Of a stretch of DNA of 64,000 nucleotides, positions 24,939 to 32,889 are shown piece by piece. A model generated the notes under the pieces. That model saw nothing but the letters and a program-made list of their open reading frames with translations, made no database searches and was not told the DNA's origin. Position 1 is the stretch's first letter; the number at the start of each line of letters is the position of its first letter. The stretch is from positions 620,001 through 684,000 of the forward strand of contig NZ_NIDE01000005.1 of assembly GCF_002197845.1 (NCBI RefSeq), read 5' to 3'. The stretch comes from Fimbriiglobus ruber. GTDB taxonomy: Bacteria > Planctomycetota > Planctomycetia > Gemmatales > Gemmataceae. Both the position numbers and the translations under genes were made by a program.

Positions 24939-25400
24939 GTGCAAGCATTCATTAGGGAAAGGGGTATTACCGTGTGCCCGCCACATCATGCTAGCGGCCT
25001 GAGAATTGACCAACCAGCGGCATACGGCTCCTCACGGGAGCAGTCAGAATGGTTCACGGGAAAGCCATCCGCAAAATGTAACGAAGAGAGCCTCGCCAAG
25101 GCGAAAATCCTGACCATGCTTCAAGACCTCGCGGGGAAAGCCCAGGGCCACGGCTTCACAGGCGCGAACAAACAACAAAATCTCGCTCGCCTTCGAGATT
25201 TTGCCAATCGCTGGTTTTTCGATAAGGATTGTCAGAGCGATTTCGAGGCATGGTGTGATATGTCGGGATTCGAACCAGAATATGTCCGCGAGAAAGCGCG
25301 TGAGGTTTACGAGAATGGGCTTCCCAGTTGGCGCGCGGCTCCTGGCAAAGGCGTACGGTATGAATACCGCAAAAAGTATCACGAAAGAAACGGCCCATGA
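24939..25400 (+). CDS. hypothetical phage protein
   Basis: A 153-residue protein starting at GTG 24939 with GGAGGATAAG upstream. It contains a helical segment SLAKAKILTMLQDLAGKAQGH and a C-terminal SGFEPEYVREKAREVYENGLP followed by KYHERNGP. It overlaps the next gene by four bases. No domain is recognised. Confidence 0.55.
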   Translation: MQAFIRERGITVCPPHHASGLRIDQPAAYGSSREQSEWFTGKPSAKCNEESLAKAKILTMLQDLAGKAQGHGFTGANKQQNLARLRDFANRWFFDKDCQSDFEAWCDMSGFEPEYVREKAREVYENGLPSWRAAPGKGVRYEYRKKYHERNGP

Positions 25401-25780
25401 CCCGCTACTTCCCCGACACCCACGATGCTATCCTCCGTCACCTGTTCCAATGCAGGATGTCCGACGAGCAAATCGCCGAGCGCATGGGTTTGGGCTGGCA
25501 GACGATCCGCCGGAACCGTGAACGGCTCGGCTTGGGGATGCCGAACAAACGCGAGACACATTCCAATCGGCCAGAAGAGCCTCTCCCACGAATCACTCCG
25601 GAGCCAACAAATCCGATCCTGATCGCACGGCAGACGCTCGGGAAACGAGTCACGGAAAGCAACGGCTGTTACTTGCTGGACAGAACCCCAACCAGTGCCC
25701 CAGACCTCGTGCGCGAGGCCAACCGTGTGCGGTTGAAGCTCGGGCGGGAACAATTCGGGCCGGAGGCCTGGAGGGTATGA
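25397..25780 (+). CDS. small helix-turn-helix-like protein
   Basis: A 127-residue protein with an N-terminal HTH-like stretch AILRHLFQCRMSDEQIAERMGLGWQTIRRNRERLG, typical of sigma-like or resolvase-like DNA-binding regions. The C-terminal half is Pro/Arg-rich. It overlaps both neighbours by four bases. It is probably a regulator of the phage early operon. Confidence 0.55.
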   Translation: MTRYFPDTHDAILRHLFQCRMSDEQIAERMGLGWQTIRRNRERLGLGMPNKRETHSNRPEEPLPRITPEPTNPILIARQTLGKRVTESNGCYLLDRTPTSAPDLVREANRVRLKLGREQFGPEAWRV

Positions 25781-25977
25781 CTCCCTACGAAAATTGGTCA
25801 ATCGATTCCCAGGCAGCCGCGAGGTTTTGGCGGTCGGTCATCGCTTTTGAGGACTTTTGTCGCCAGGTTAGGTTTCTCCGTTTCCGGTTCACCCGTTGGC
25901 GGCTCAATAGACAGTACAGGTTCCTCCCCCCGATCTGCCATCGCTCCCAAGTGTTCGGTGAGGAGGATCGCTTATGA
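25777..25977 (+). CDS. small hypothetical protein (66 aa)
   Basis: MTPYENWSIDSQAAARFWRSVIAFEDFCRQ... with four-base overlaps at both ends (ATGA). A basic, aromatic short protein (RFLRFRFTRWRLNRQYRFLPP). Only the operon context supports it. Confidence 0.4.
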   Translation: MTPYENWSIDSQAAARFWRSVIAFEDFCRQVRFLRFRFTRWRLNRQYRFLPPICHRSQVFGEEDRL

Positions 25978-26192
25978 CCGCCCAGGTATTGGAAAACCTC
26001 TTCGCACACCAACATAATTCGAAGGAAGTCGCTTGGCAAGAATATGAAGCCGCGAAGCAGCATTTTCGGGAAATCTGCCGCTCGCGAGTCATAGGCGACC
26101 CTGAACATCACCAGCGGTTCCGGGATGCGATGGATCGGCAAGAATTGGCGAGGGAAGCGTGGCAGAATGTGCTTCAAAAAGAGAAGCGATGA
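25974..26192 (+). CDS. small hypothetical protein (72 aa)
   Basis: MTAQVLENLFAHQHNSKEVAWQEYEAAKQHF... is strongly helical and charged. It is the last gene of the overlapping chain 23571-26192. A convergent leftward gene ends about 45 bases away. Function unknown. Confidence 0.45.
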   Translation: MTAQVLENLFAHQHNSKEVAWQEYEAAKQHFREICRSRVIGDPEHHQRFRDAMDRQELAREAWQNVLQKEKR

Positions 26193-26237
26193 GTTGATAT
26201 CCTTTTTCTAAGTCGAATCGAAATCGCCCCTCTGAAT

Positions 26238-26564
26238 CTAGCGCCTCTCGCTATTTGAAAGCCCTTTGAACCACTCCACGTAAGGCGTGTTGATCGCCAT
26301 ATGTCGGTTGTAATCCGGCGACCCATCGGTCCACCAAACGGCCCCGCGTTCACCGAGCTCAATTTTGACGGCGTTCACTATTCGACGCGCAGCTTTTCTT
26401 TCGGCATCAGTTGCTTTAAAATCGCGACGCAACAATAACCGAGCCCGGGATAGCTTTTGCACAAGCTGTTCCCTCTCTGCGGTTGAAAGGCTTGGGTTTG
26501 TCATTCTCCACAAGCGACCTCGCACGACAAAATACCGGCCATCGGGAGTAACGGGGTGGATCAT
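26238..26564 (-). CDS. conserved hypothetical protein (VTPDGRYFVVRGRLWR type)
   Basis: A 108-residue protein with a distinctive start MIHPVTPDGRYFVVRGRLWRMTNPSL and an end with AVWWTDGSPDYNRHMAINTPYVEW. I recall this pattern as a widespread conserved hypothetical in proteobacteria, usually chromosomal. The Arg/Lys-rich helix in the middle and Trp-rich ends suggest a small folded domain. It overlaps the upstream lipoprotein-like gene by four bases, so the two are probably co-translated. Why it sits in this prophage is unclear. Confidence 0.65.
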   Translation of the reverse strand: MIHPVTPDGRYFVVRGRLWRMTNPSLSTAEREQLVQKLSRARLLLRRDFKATDAERKAARRIVNAVKIELGERGAVWWTDGSPDYNRHMAINTPYVEWFKGLSNSERR

Positions 26565-26779
26565 TGGTTCGCCACGGGATCGAGTAACACCGGCTGCGGA
26601 ATAGGCCGAGGCTCCGTTGGCAGAGGAGGATAATAGCTGCGGTCTGATTTGATGACATCCGGAACCGCACCGATATACGCCCCAATTCCTGCCCCGCAAT
26701 TATTGCCCCCGACCCGGAAACCTCCGGCGCAACCAATTTGGGACAGGGCAACAACAAACAAAGTGAAAAATTTTGCACA
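26561..26779 (-). CDS. small lipoprotein candidate
   Basis: A 72-residue protein beginning MCAKFFTLFVVALSQIGCAGG, where a hydrophobic stretch ends in an L-S-Q-I-G-C lipobox-like motif, so Cys at about residue 18 could be lipid-modified. The mature part is Gly/Pro/Tyr-rich (FRVGGNNCGAGIGAYIG, YYPPLPTEPRPIPQP). It overlaps the next gene by four bases. Confidence 0.5.
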   Translation of the reverse strand, partial: CAKFFTLFVVALSQIGCAGGFRVGGNNCGAGIGAYIGAVPDVIKSDRSYYPPLPTEPRPIPQPVLLDPVANQ

Positions 26780-27288
26780 CATTGGACAGCCTCTATAAGC
26801 AAGCGACCCGAATGGCCGCGTTACTTGCGAGAGAAGCATTCGCCATGCCGGTTTAATCGTGTGGGGAACGGGGGTCTAGGATACCCTTTAAGGTTTGACG
26901 GATATTCGGATTAGGCTGGATTGGCCGGTGCGATGTCACTGCAGGAGTTGATTTATAACCGAGAATTCTCCGCTTCAACTTAAGAGAATCTTTCGAAATT
27001 CTGATGGTAAATTTGGTCGATTTTGGGAGAAGGGGTATCCGCGCAGTCGCTTTCAATTGTGGGGAGATCAACTTCCTGCAAAGTATTTAAAAACCCTAAA
27101 ATTGATCCGATTCTTTCGGTCGGATTCGCTGGTCAAAACCTTCTTTATCTTTCGCATCTTACCATTTCGAAGCGTTCGGGTTCCTGAAACCACCAGAGAC
27201 GCACTTGCTTTTGCATGAAAACCATTTGGCACGTCACTTGCCATAGCAAATATCGCTCATCGCCCATTCAACTCAAGGAGGAGTTAAC
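26780..27288. other. AT-richer intergenic region
   Basis: About 500 bases between the leftward lipoprotein candidate and the rightward gene at 27289. Composition is visibly more AT-rich than the surroundings. No supported gene; short open frames lack ribosome-binding sites. It probably carries divergent promoters, and could hold a regulatory or attachment function, but nothing specific was recognised. Confidence 0.4.
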
Positions 27289-27765
27289 ATGTGGATTACG
27301 ATTCCCAGATCGTATTGGAAAGCCTTTGGAGTGGTATTCACGACCATCCTCGCTCCCCTTAGCGTCCACCAACTTGTCGGTGGGGACGATAACCCTTCGC
27401 AGGAACCGAGAATTGCGGAAACCTCAGTCGTCACATCGCAAGAACTCACCCCATCAACAACGCGAATTGTGGCCCGTGGCAGTGGGTCAACTCCTGAAGC
27501 GGCGTTCCAGAATGCCATCGAAGCCGCCATGCAACAGTCCATCGCCGCCGAAGTCAGTACGGAGGACTGGAACCTTCACGGCCAAAAGTATCTGACGCTG
27601 CTCCGGCACAATGGCAACGGGATCTTGCGAGGCTGGCGAGAACTTTCTGGCTCGTCAGAACGGCACTTGTCAGGGCGACTATACCACAGCGATGTGGCAG
27701 TCGAAGTTGACGGAGAAGCCCTTCGAGAGCGTCTTCACCTCGCCCGCAACGACATCTCACCCTGA
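27289..27765 (+). CDS. FlgT/LPP20-like domain protein with N-terminal hydrophobic segment
   Basis: A 158-residue protein. Residues 8-28 form a hydrophobic segment (YWKAFGVVFTTILAPLSVHQL). The following domain has the pattern RIVARGSGSTPEAAFQNAIEAAMQQSI, typical of FlgT N-terminal / LPP20-type modules, and ends VAVEVDGEALRERLHLARND. Such domains occur in secreted or envelope proteins. CAAGGAGGAGTTAAC precedes the ATG at 27289. Its role is unknown. Confidence 0.55.
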   Translation: MWITIPRSYWKAFGVVFTTILAPLSVHQLVGGDDNPSQEPRIAETSVVTSQELTPSTTRIVARGSGSTPEAAFQNAIEAAMQQSIAAEVSTEDWNLHGQKYLTLLRHNGNGILRGWRELSGSSERHLSGRLYHSDVAVEVDGEALRERLHLARNDISP

Positions 27766-27907
27766 ACCTTCGAACCCGGTTTCGAATCGACTGAATTCGT
27801 CCGTGTTGCGGAATGGTTGTATCACAAAAGAAGAAGGACAAAAGGGTGAATTTCAATCTCGACTGGTTCCATAAAGGCCGAGAAGCGCGAAGCAAAACGC
27901 CATCGAA

Positions 27908-27931
27908 GCCCGTTGTCAGTGAATAACGGGC
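27908..27931 (+). terminator. hairpin, possible terminator
   Basis: GCCCGTT-GTCAGTGAAT-AACGGGC forms a seven-base stem downstream of the FlgT-like gene. A T-run is weak (CTCTACAAGTTTTCC). It might serve convergent genes on both strands. Confidence 0.4.
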
Positions 27932-27998
27932 TCTACAAGTTTTCCATAGAAATCCTATCTTGTCGTCAGTGCGTTCGCCTCTCTGTTAGGGGGAACTT

Positions 27999-28238
27999 CT
28001 ACAAAGTGCTTTTGCTCCCAAACGAGGCCGCAATCAGTTTTCCAGAAGAGAGCACATCCCCAACCTGTGGCTCCTGAAGGTGCATACTCTCTTCCTCCGC
28101 CTCGATCCGGTATCCTCCAGCAGCGGTAATCCGCAGCAAGCCCTCCGGCGGCCCGAGCCCATTCCACATCTCAAATTGCATGCCGAAATCGACATCCATC
28201 AAGTACGCATGGTGCGCGGGAGGCGGGGTAGAAGGCAC
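27999..28238 (-). CDS. hypothetical protein (79 aa)
   Basis: Starts at GTG 28238; an ATG at 28199 (MDVDFGMQFEMWNGLG) is an alternative. The sequence has plausible strand-rich pattern (LLRITAAGGYRIEAEEESMHL, GDVLSSGKLIAASFG). It follows the zinc-binding gene by nine bases on the same strand. Weak ribosome-binding site, so start and existence are uncertain. Confidence 0.4.
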   Translation of the reverse strand: MPSTPPPAHHAYLMDVDFGMQFEMWNGLGPPEGLLRITAAGGYRIEAEEESMHLQEPQVGDVLSSGKLIAASFGSKSTL

Positions 28239-28247
28239 GAATCACAG

Positions 28248-28688
28248 CTAATCCGTTATCTTCGTGTACGTGAAGCCATCTCCATGGACGTGTGGCCCGC
28301 GATGCCCGAAGGTGCCATCCCCCAGTGCCTCGAAAATCTCTTGCGCTGTCACCTGTCCCTCGATACGGCCCCGGAATACCATCGTTGAGCCAGAGTGGCC
28401 GTCGTAGAAAACGCTGTAAAGCCGTTTCCCCTCAGCTATTTTGTATTCCGAGCCCTTATAGGCATCGTAAGGTGGCAGCGATTTTTGGAAGTCGGTTTTT
28501 GCGGTGGGGTACTCCTGTTCCGGCTCTTCGCAACCACACTTATCGCAGGTCAGCCTGTTATTCTCACATCTCCCGCATGGCGGATTCATGTGGCAGGAGC
28601 AACCCTCGACTTTTGGGTAACACAAGACACCATCGCACTCCGGGCATTTTCCACCTTCTTCGAATATGGGCAATCCGGAGGTGATCAT
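28248..28688 (-). CDS. cysteine-rich zinc-binding hypothetical protein
   Basis: A 146-residue protein. Residues about 15-55 contain many Cys-x2-Cys pairs (CPEC, CSCH, CGRC, CDKC), then CGCEEPEQ. This suggests two or three zinc knuckles, similar to DnaJ-like or ribbon domains. The C-terminal half (YSVFYDGHSGSTMVFRGRIEGQ) looks like an independent fold. It overlaps the GapR-like gene by four bases. Role in the phage early region unknown. Confidence 0.6.
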   Translation of the reverse strand: MITSGLPIFEEGGKCPECDGVLCYPKVEGCSCHMNPPCGRCENNRLTCDKCGCEEPEQEYPTAKTDFQKSLPPYDAYKGSEYKIAEGKRLYSVFYDGHSGSTMVFRGRIEGQVTAQEIFEALGDGTFGHRGPHVHGDGFTYTKITD

Positions 28689-28987
28689 GCTACCGACTCC
28701 TCGCCGTCAAATAGATCCGGAGTCATCCCGAGTGCGTGGCAATAGGTGTGCAGGATCGTTTCGGCCTCTTCCCGTTCGCTAGCATCTTGCTTTCGCAGCT
28801 TGATGATCGTGCGGATCGCCTTCACGTCAAAGCCATTGCCTTTGGCCTCTGCGAACACGTCGCGGATGTCCGCAGCAATTCCTTCCTTCTCTTCAGTCAG
28901 CTTCTCGACTCTGCCGATTATCGACTTCAGTTGATCGACGGCAACGCCTCCAACGCGGGTCTTGTTGTGTCCTAACGGTGAACTCAT
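28685..28987 (-). CDS. GapR/DUF2312 family DNA-binding protein
   Basis: A 100-residue protein with the hallmark core VAVDQLKSIIGRVEKLTEEKEGIA and IRDVFAEAKGNGFDVKAIRTIIKLRK, then the family's EAETILHTYCHALG end. GapR binds overtwisted DNA and helps chromosome replication and segregation in alphaproteobacteria; phage copies are known. It is first in the recombination module read leftward from 31181 or a member of it, and overlaps the zinc-binding gene by four bases. Confidence 0.85.
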   Translation of the reverse strand: MSSPLGHNKTRVGGVAVDQLKSIIGRVEKLTEEKEGIAADIRDVFAEAKGNGFDVKAIRTIIKLRKQDASEREEAETILHTYCHALGMTPDLFDGEESVA

Positions 28988-29013
28988 GCAGTGAGTCCTT
29001 TCTGTTAGGTTGG

Positions 29014-29952
29014 TTAAAATTTCATTGGGTCGGTTGTCGCCCGCTCGTCAGCGTCGCGAGCAAGTTTCTTGTTGTTTTCATGCTCGGCGACCAATTCGGA
29101 TCGCTGTGGGTTGGTGAGCGTCTTCCAGTAAGACAAGTAAGTGTCTGTACCTTTCCCGGCCGAGATTCTGGCCTGCTGGATCAGCGCCTCACCACCCAAT
29201 GTTCCCTTCGCCCACTGTGCCAGCCGCTCCCCGATGTCTTCGTTCAGTTGAACCCCGTCTGGAATCAGTGGGGCGTGGAAGTCGCTCCGCTTCGCGACGC
29301 CCTGCCGGAACGCCTCCTCAGACCAGTCCGGGACGCCATTTGCACCGGGCGGGAGTAAACAACGCACAGTCATTTCGAAAGCGAATTCTTCACCGGCTAT
29401 CGCTTGCCACCCGAGCTGAATCGGCTCGTGGCCTTTAACGATTTTCAGTTTCTCCTTCGCTCGGAAGCAGAAGATAAACGCGCAGTTCATCTGTAGGATG
29501 GAGTTGATGAGGCGTCTGCGCTCCTGAGCAGGCTTGATCCATGCAGTGAAGTTCATCCTCTCACGCTTCTTCCAATCGTCGCCCGCCATGCGGTTCAACT
29601 CCGCCTCGTGCATCTCCAGATACCCGCCTTCGCCTTCGTGCTCGTGTGAAGTGGAGTCGAGAATAACCACTCCGCCCTCGGCTTTCTGAGCAGCCGCCTG
29701 CAGTGCTTCTAAATATCTACGCGATGAGAAAGGCGGCTTGAATTCGAGATAGGTGAGCGGGAACTCGTCGGCGTAGTGAAGCATCCTCCGGGCTTCGGAA
29801 TCGACTCCAACCAGCTTTCCACCACGGACCTTCTGAATACCCGCCGCGAGTCGCAAGGCACTTTTCGTCTTCCCCCCGCCAGATGGGCCGACGAGACCGA
29901 TGAGCAGCGGGGTGCTTTCGCGTTTCGCGTTCTCGATGAACTCAAATGTCAT
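29014..29952 (-). CDS. phage RecA-like AAA ATPase (Sak4-type)
   Basis: A 312-residue ATPase. Walker A is GPSGGGKT at residues 22-29, a Walker B-like GGVVILDSTSHE follows near residue 95, and the long C-terminal part contains ERRRLINSILQMNCAFIFCFRAKEKLK. The pattern matches Sak4/phage nucleotide-binding proteins that anneal single strands with a partner exonuclease. It sits two genes from a RecE-like nuclease, so it likely works in phage recombination. Confidence 0.8.
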   Translation of the reverse strand: MTFEFIENAKRESTPLLIGLVGPSGGGKTKSALRLAAGIQKVRGGKLVGVDSEARRMLHYADEFPLTYLEFKPPFSSRRYLEALQAAAQKAEGGVVILDSTSHEHEGEGGYLEMHEAELNRMAGDDWKKRERMNFTAWIKPAQERRRLINSILQMNCAFIFCFRAKEKLKIVKGHEPIQLGWQAIAGEEFAFEMTVRCLLPPGANGVPDWSEEAFRQGVAKRSDFHAPLIPDGVQLNEDIGERLAQWAKGTLGGEALIQQARISAGKGTDTYLSYWKTLTNPQRSELVAEHENNKKLARDADERATTDPMKF

Positions 29953-29961
29953 GGGAATCTC

Positions 29962-31181
29962 CTAATACCTGATTTTGACGTGGGGGATGAGGCCTTTCGC
30001 GATGGCCTCGACAACGGCCTTAGCGATCTCCGGCGTGACATCGACCGTGTCGGAGTTGCAGTGCGCCACGATACCGTTGAGCGCCTCGTTGTTCACCTTC
30101 GACTTGTGCTTCTTGTCCGCCTCCCGCTTCGCGGAGGCGTCGGCTTCCGCCTTACGGGCCGCGTCGACACGGGCGCGTTCAGCCTGCACCGCCGCCTCCC
30201 TCTCACGCTCCGCTTTCTCCGCTGCAGCCTTGGCGTCGCGCTCAGCCTTCTCTTCTGCCACAACCCTTTGCCATTCAACTTGTTCGGCGGCGGCGATGCG
30301 TGCGGATTCGGCTTCTTTCACAGCAGTGAGCCGGTCCTCTTCTGCCTTACGCGCGCTTCAGCCTCGGCGATCTCCTTCTCGGCCGCCTCCTTCTCGCGTT
30401 GAAGACGCTGGCGCTCTTGCTCAGCTTTCTCAAGCTCCTCTTTGTCGCGGGCAGCCTCCGCTTCAGCGACCCTCTTCACCCTCACCGCCTCGGCCTCGGC
30501 TGCGGCTTTCGCCTCGGCTTCCGCGGACGCCTTGGCTTTCGCTGCGGCTTCGGACTTAATTTGCTCGTCGCGCTCGCGCTGCTTCCTTTCGGCATCCTCG
30601 CGGCGTAGCCGTTCGAGTTCAGCCTGTTCGGACTCGTACTTCTGACTGGCGGCCAGAACGTCGCTCAACTGCTTGTGGGCAGCATCTCGGGCGAGTTGGG
30701 CACGCTTGGCAAACTCCTGCCAATCGCGGGCATACAAGGCTTCTAGACCATCAATGCGGGCCTTCACCTCAACGGAGAGTGGGTTCGACCCGTTGAAAAC
30801 TGTGGCGGCATTAAATACGAGCAGTGCGGATTCGTGCGCCGTCACCCGCTCTGCTTCCCGGCTCTCCCACTCGGTGAGCGGCGCGCGGATTTCGTCTTTC
30901 AGGTCGTCTAGCGTATCGCGGATGCGCTTGCGTTCGGCATCCACGAGCTTGATCTTCTCCTTCTGCTCAGCCACCAGTTCTTTCCCCATCTCGTCGAGGT
31001 ACGTCTTCGATTTGGCGATCTTGTAGGCGAGCGACCGAATCTGGTCCCGGCCTTCCGAAGTGGAGATGTCCAGCACGTGGGATTTGGCTTCCTTCCGAAG
31101 CCGGCCGAGGATGTCATCTGTTCCTTCCGGCGTAAAGATTTCGAGGGGCTTGAGTTGCTCTAAAACCACCAGTTGATTCAT
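29962..31181 (-). CDS. TolA-like coiled-coil phage protein, split by frameshift
   Basis: Two open frames make one gene. The first (31181 to 30318) encodes 287 residues: a helical N-terminal half (MNQLVVLEQLKPLEIFTPEG ...) and a very Ala/Glu/Arg-rich coiled coil. It stops at EARVRQKRTGSLL after a GC-repeat near 30346-30353. The second frame (30321 to 29962) continues the coiled coil and ends IAKGLIPHVKIRY, the normal end of this phage family. Adding or removing two bases in the GC run would join them. The GTG of the second frame overlaps the first stop, so translational coupling is possible. Length joined is about 410 residues. Confidence 0.7.
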
Positions 31182-31206
31182 ACTTTTATTCCTTTCAGTT
31201 GGTTGA

Positions 31207-32292
31207 CTAGCTAAACATTAACATTGGCAGATCGGTGTCTTCGAGTTGATGCGGCAGCGCCGGGTCCCGCCACGGCTTGTCGCCGTACTTTTCGAGGCAC
31301 TCCGCGTACAACTTTTTCATGTCGTGTATCCGCATGTGGGCCGATGACCAGTACACGTTCAAGTCCGCGCCCGCCGCCTCGGCCTCCTTCAGCAACTCCA
31401 TGCGCAGGTGGAACGGGGCGGATGACTCGATAAAGATCAGCACGAATCCGTGCCCCTCAGTATCGATAAATTCCTTCAGCCATTGCTCGCTCACATCCCC
31501 GTGCGTGCGGATCTCACCGGCGGCGAGTTGCTGCCGCGCGAGCTCGCGAACCTGGTTGTAGAAAACGCACTGGAGGTGGTAGCCTTCGTAAAAGATGGCT
31601 TCGAAAATCGCCTTTTCCACTGGTTTCCCGCGCGAGTTCGAGAACGTCTTGATGTCCACGGTCGATCGGGGGCGCACGTAGTCCATGCGGGACTTGAGCA
31701 TCACACCGGTTTCCGGGTCTCGGACGAAGAAGGACACTTCCGGCATACCACCACTGAGAGCCGCTTTGACGTAGGGATCGTCCGCCATGACTGCCGCAGC
31801 GCCCGCGATGTTCTTCGATTCCTCCTTACTCAGAAACGTTTTGCCCGCATGCTCCGCAGCGTGCCTTTCAAGCTCCTGATCCCAGATAACGGCCGGCAGG
31901 CCGCTGGCCACGATCCGATCCACGAGATCGGACTTCTTCTTTGCGGATTTCGGTAGGCCGTTCAGTTCGAGGAACGCCTTCATGTCGTCGGCCGTCACCA
32001 GCGCGCCATGGAAATCCTCCGGCGACAGCTTCATCGCAAAGTGCTGAGCGAAGCGTTCGGATTCCAGCGCGAAAGCGTGGGTCGCTTTGCCGAACCGGCG
32101 CGCACCCGTGTCCTCTTCCGGTTCTCGATCCGGGTTCAAGTTCTTGTGCCAGTAATTGAGCTTGGAGACAGTGAGGTGCTTGATGCCACTGCACGACAGC
32201 CCTTCGGACGCGTGGTAAGCCGTTTCTGGCATATTGAAGTAGATGCCTGGCTCGACGACAGGGCGAATTTTGTTTGTCATCCTTGATTCCAT
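31207..32292 (-). CDS. RecE-like PD-(D/E)xK exonuclease
   Basis: A 361-residue protein with the phage exonuclease VIII-type pattern: HTLTVSKLNYW-like N-terminal region, a VSFFVRDPETGVMLKSRMDYVR segment and a STVDIKTF motif with Asp and Lys of the PD-(D/E)xK core, plus YHLQCVFYNQV. It should degrade one strand of double-stranded DNA ends to feed annealing by the nearby ATPase. An ATG at 32280 gives MTNKIRPVVEPG and is an alternative start. It diverges from the HTH gene at 32385. Confidence 0.75.
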   Translation of the reverse strand: MESRMTNKIRPVVEPGIYFNMPETAYHASEGLSCSGIKHLTVSKLNYWHKNLNPDREPEEDTGARRFGKATHAFALESERFAQHFAMKLSPEDFHGALVTADDMKAFLELNGLPKSAKKKSDLVDRIVASGLPAVIWDQELERHAAEHAGKTFLSKEESKNIAGAAAVMADDPYVKAALSGGMPEVSFFVRDPETGVMLKSRMDYVRPRSTVDIKTFSNSRGKPVEKAIFEAIFYEGYHLQCVFYNQVRELARQQLAAGEIRTHGDVSEQWLKEFIDTEGHGFVLIFIESSAPFHLRMELLKEAEAAGADLNVYWSSAHMRIHDMKKLYAECLEKYGDKPWRDPALPHQLEDTDLPMLMFS

Positions 32293-32384
32293 TTAGTTGT
32301 TGACGAATGCACATGCTCTATGGCACGAATAAAATCACAATGCGAATCTTCGCGCAAGAACTATTTACATCTGGGATGGTAACT
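32293..32384. promoter_or_regulatory. divergent control region of recombination and replication modules
   Basis: Ninety-two bases between a leftward nuclease gene and a rightward HTH protein gene. It includes TTGTTGACG (from 32296) and AT-rich sequence AATAAAATCACAATGCG, plausible for overlapping promoters and operators of a lambda-like switch. No repressor site could be defined. Confidence 0.4.
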
Positions 32385-32597
32385 ATGGAAAACAGCATCT
32401 GCCTCGACGGGGTCAAGATTGCCGAAGACATCAAGAAAAGGAGTCGAGCGATGGGTCGGACTGTGAAGTCTGTCTGCGCAGAGGCGAAGACGAGCTACCG
32501 GACATACCGGTCATGGCAGCAGGGCGAAAACAACCCTAGCTTCGCCAAACTGAAGCCGATCTATGCCATCCTGAACGGAGGCGCCGGTGAGAAATGA
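32385..32597 (+). CDS. small HTH-type DNA-binding protein (Cro-like)
   Basis: A 70-residue protein with a helix-turn-helix pattern: GRTVKSVCAEAKTSYRTYRSWQQGENNPSFAKLKPIYAIL, where A-E-A-x-x-S-Y-R-T-Y-x-x-W reads as the recognition region. It is first in the rightward replication operon and immediately faces the divergent promoter region, so a Cro or repressor role is likely. The ATG at 32385 is preferred; the upstream in-frame ATG at 32307 overlaps the operator region. Confidence 0.65.
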   Translation: MENSICLDGVKIAEDIKKRSRAMGRTVKSVCAEAKTSYRTYRSWQQGENNPSFAKLKPIYAILNGGAGEK

Positions 32598-32889
32598 TTC
32601 GCAAAGGACATCCCTTTACATTTATTCCTGCACAAGCATCGACGGAACCCGTCGTTGCAAAGTCGGCATCTCATTCAATCACAAGCGCCGCTCTTTTGCA
32701 CACTATGGAATCGGGCCGCTCTCGTTCGTGGCTGAATACCCTATGCCGAGTCGCGATGATGCATTCGCTCTTGAGACACTTGTATGCCGAACGTTCCCAG
32801 CATTCTTGAAACGCGAAATGCTTGATGCCACCCCGGAAGCCGTGCGCTGCTTCGTCGAGAATCAACTTGCCCGAACCGAGGTAGCATGA
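32587..32889 (+). CDS. GIY-YIG/T5orf172-like protein
   Basis: A 100-residue protein starting at GTG 32587, overlapping the HTH gene. It has YIYSCTSIDGTRRCKVGIS and a helical, Arg-rich segment, consistent with a short GIY-YIG-like (T5orf172) domain. The key nuclease residues are not all visible. It overlaps the following gene by four bases. Confidence 0.5.
   Translation: MRNDSQRTSLYIYSCTSIDGTRRCKVGISFNHKRRSFAHYGIGPLSFVAEYPMPSRDDAFALETLVCRTFPAFLKREMLDATPEAVRCFVENQLARTEVA

Noticed and set aside
26853-27071. Seventy-two-residue minus frame in the AT-rich gap
   Set aside because: No ribosome-binding site, no recognisable pattern; composition is typical of non-coding AT-rich DNA.
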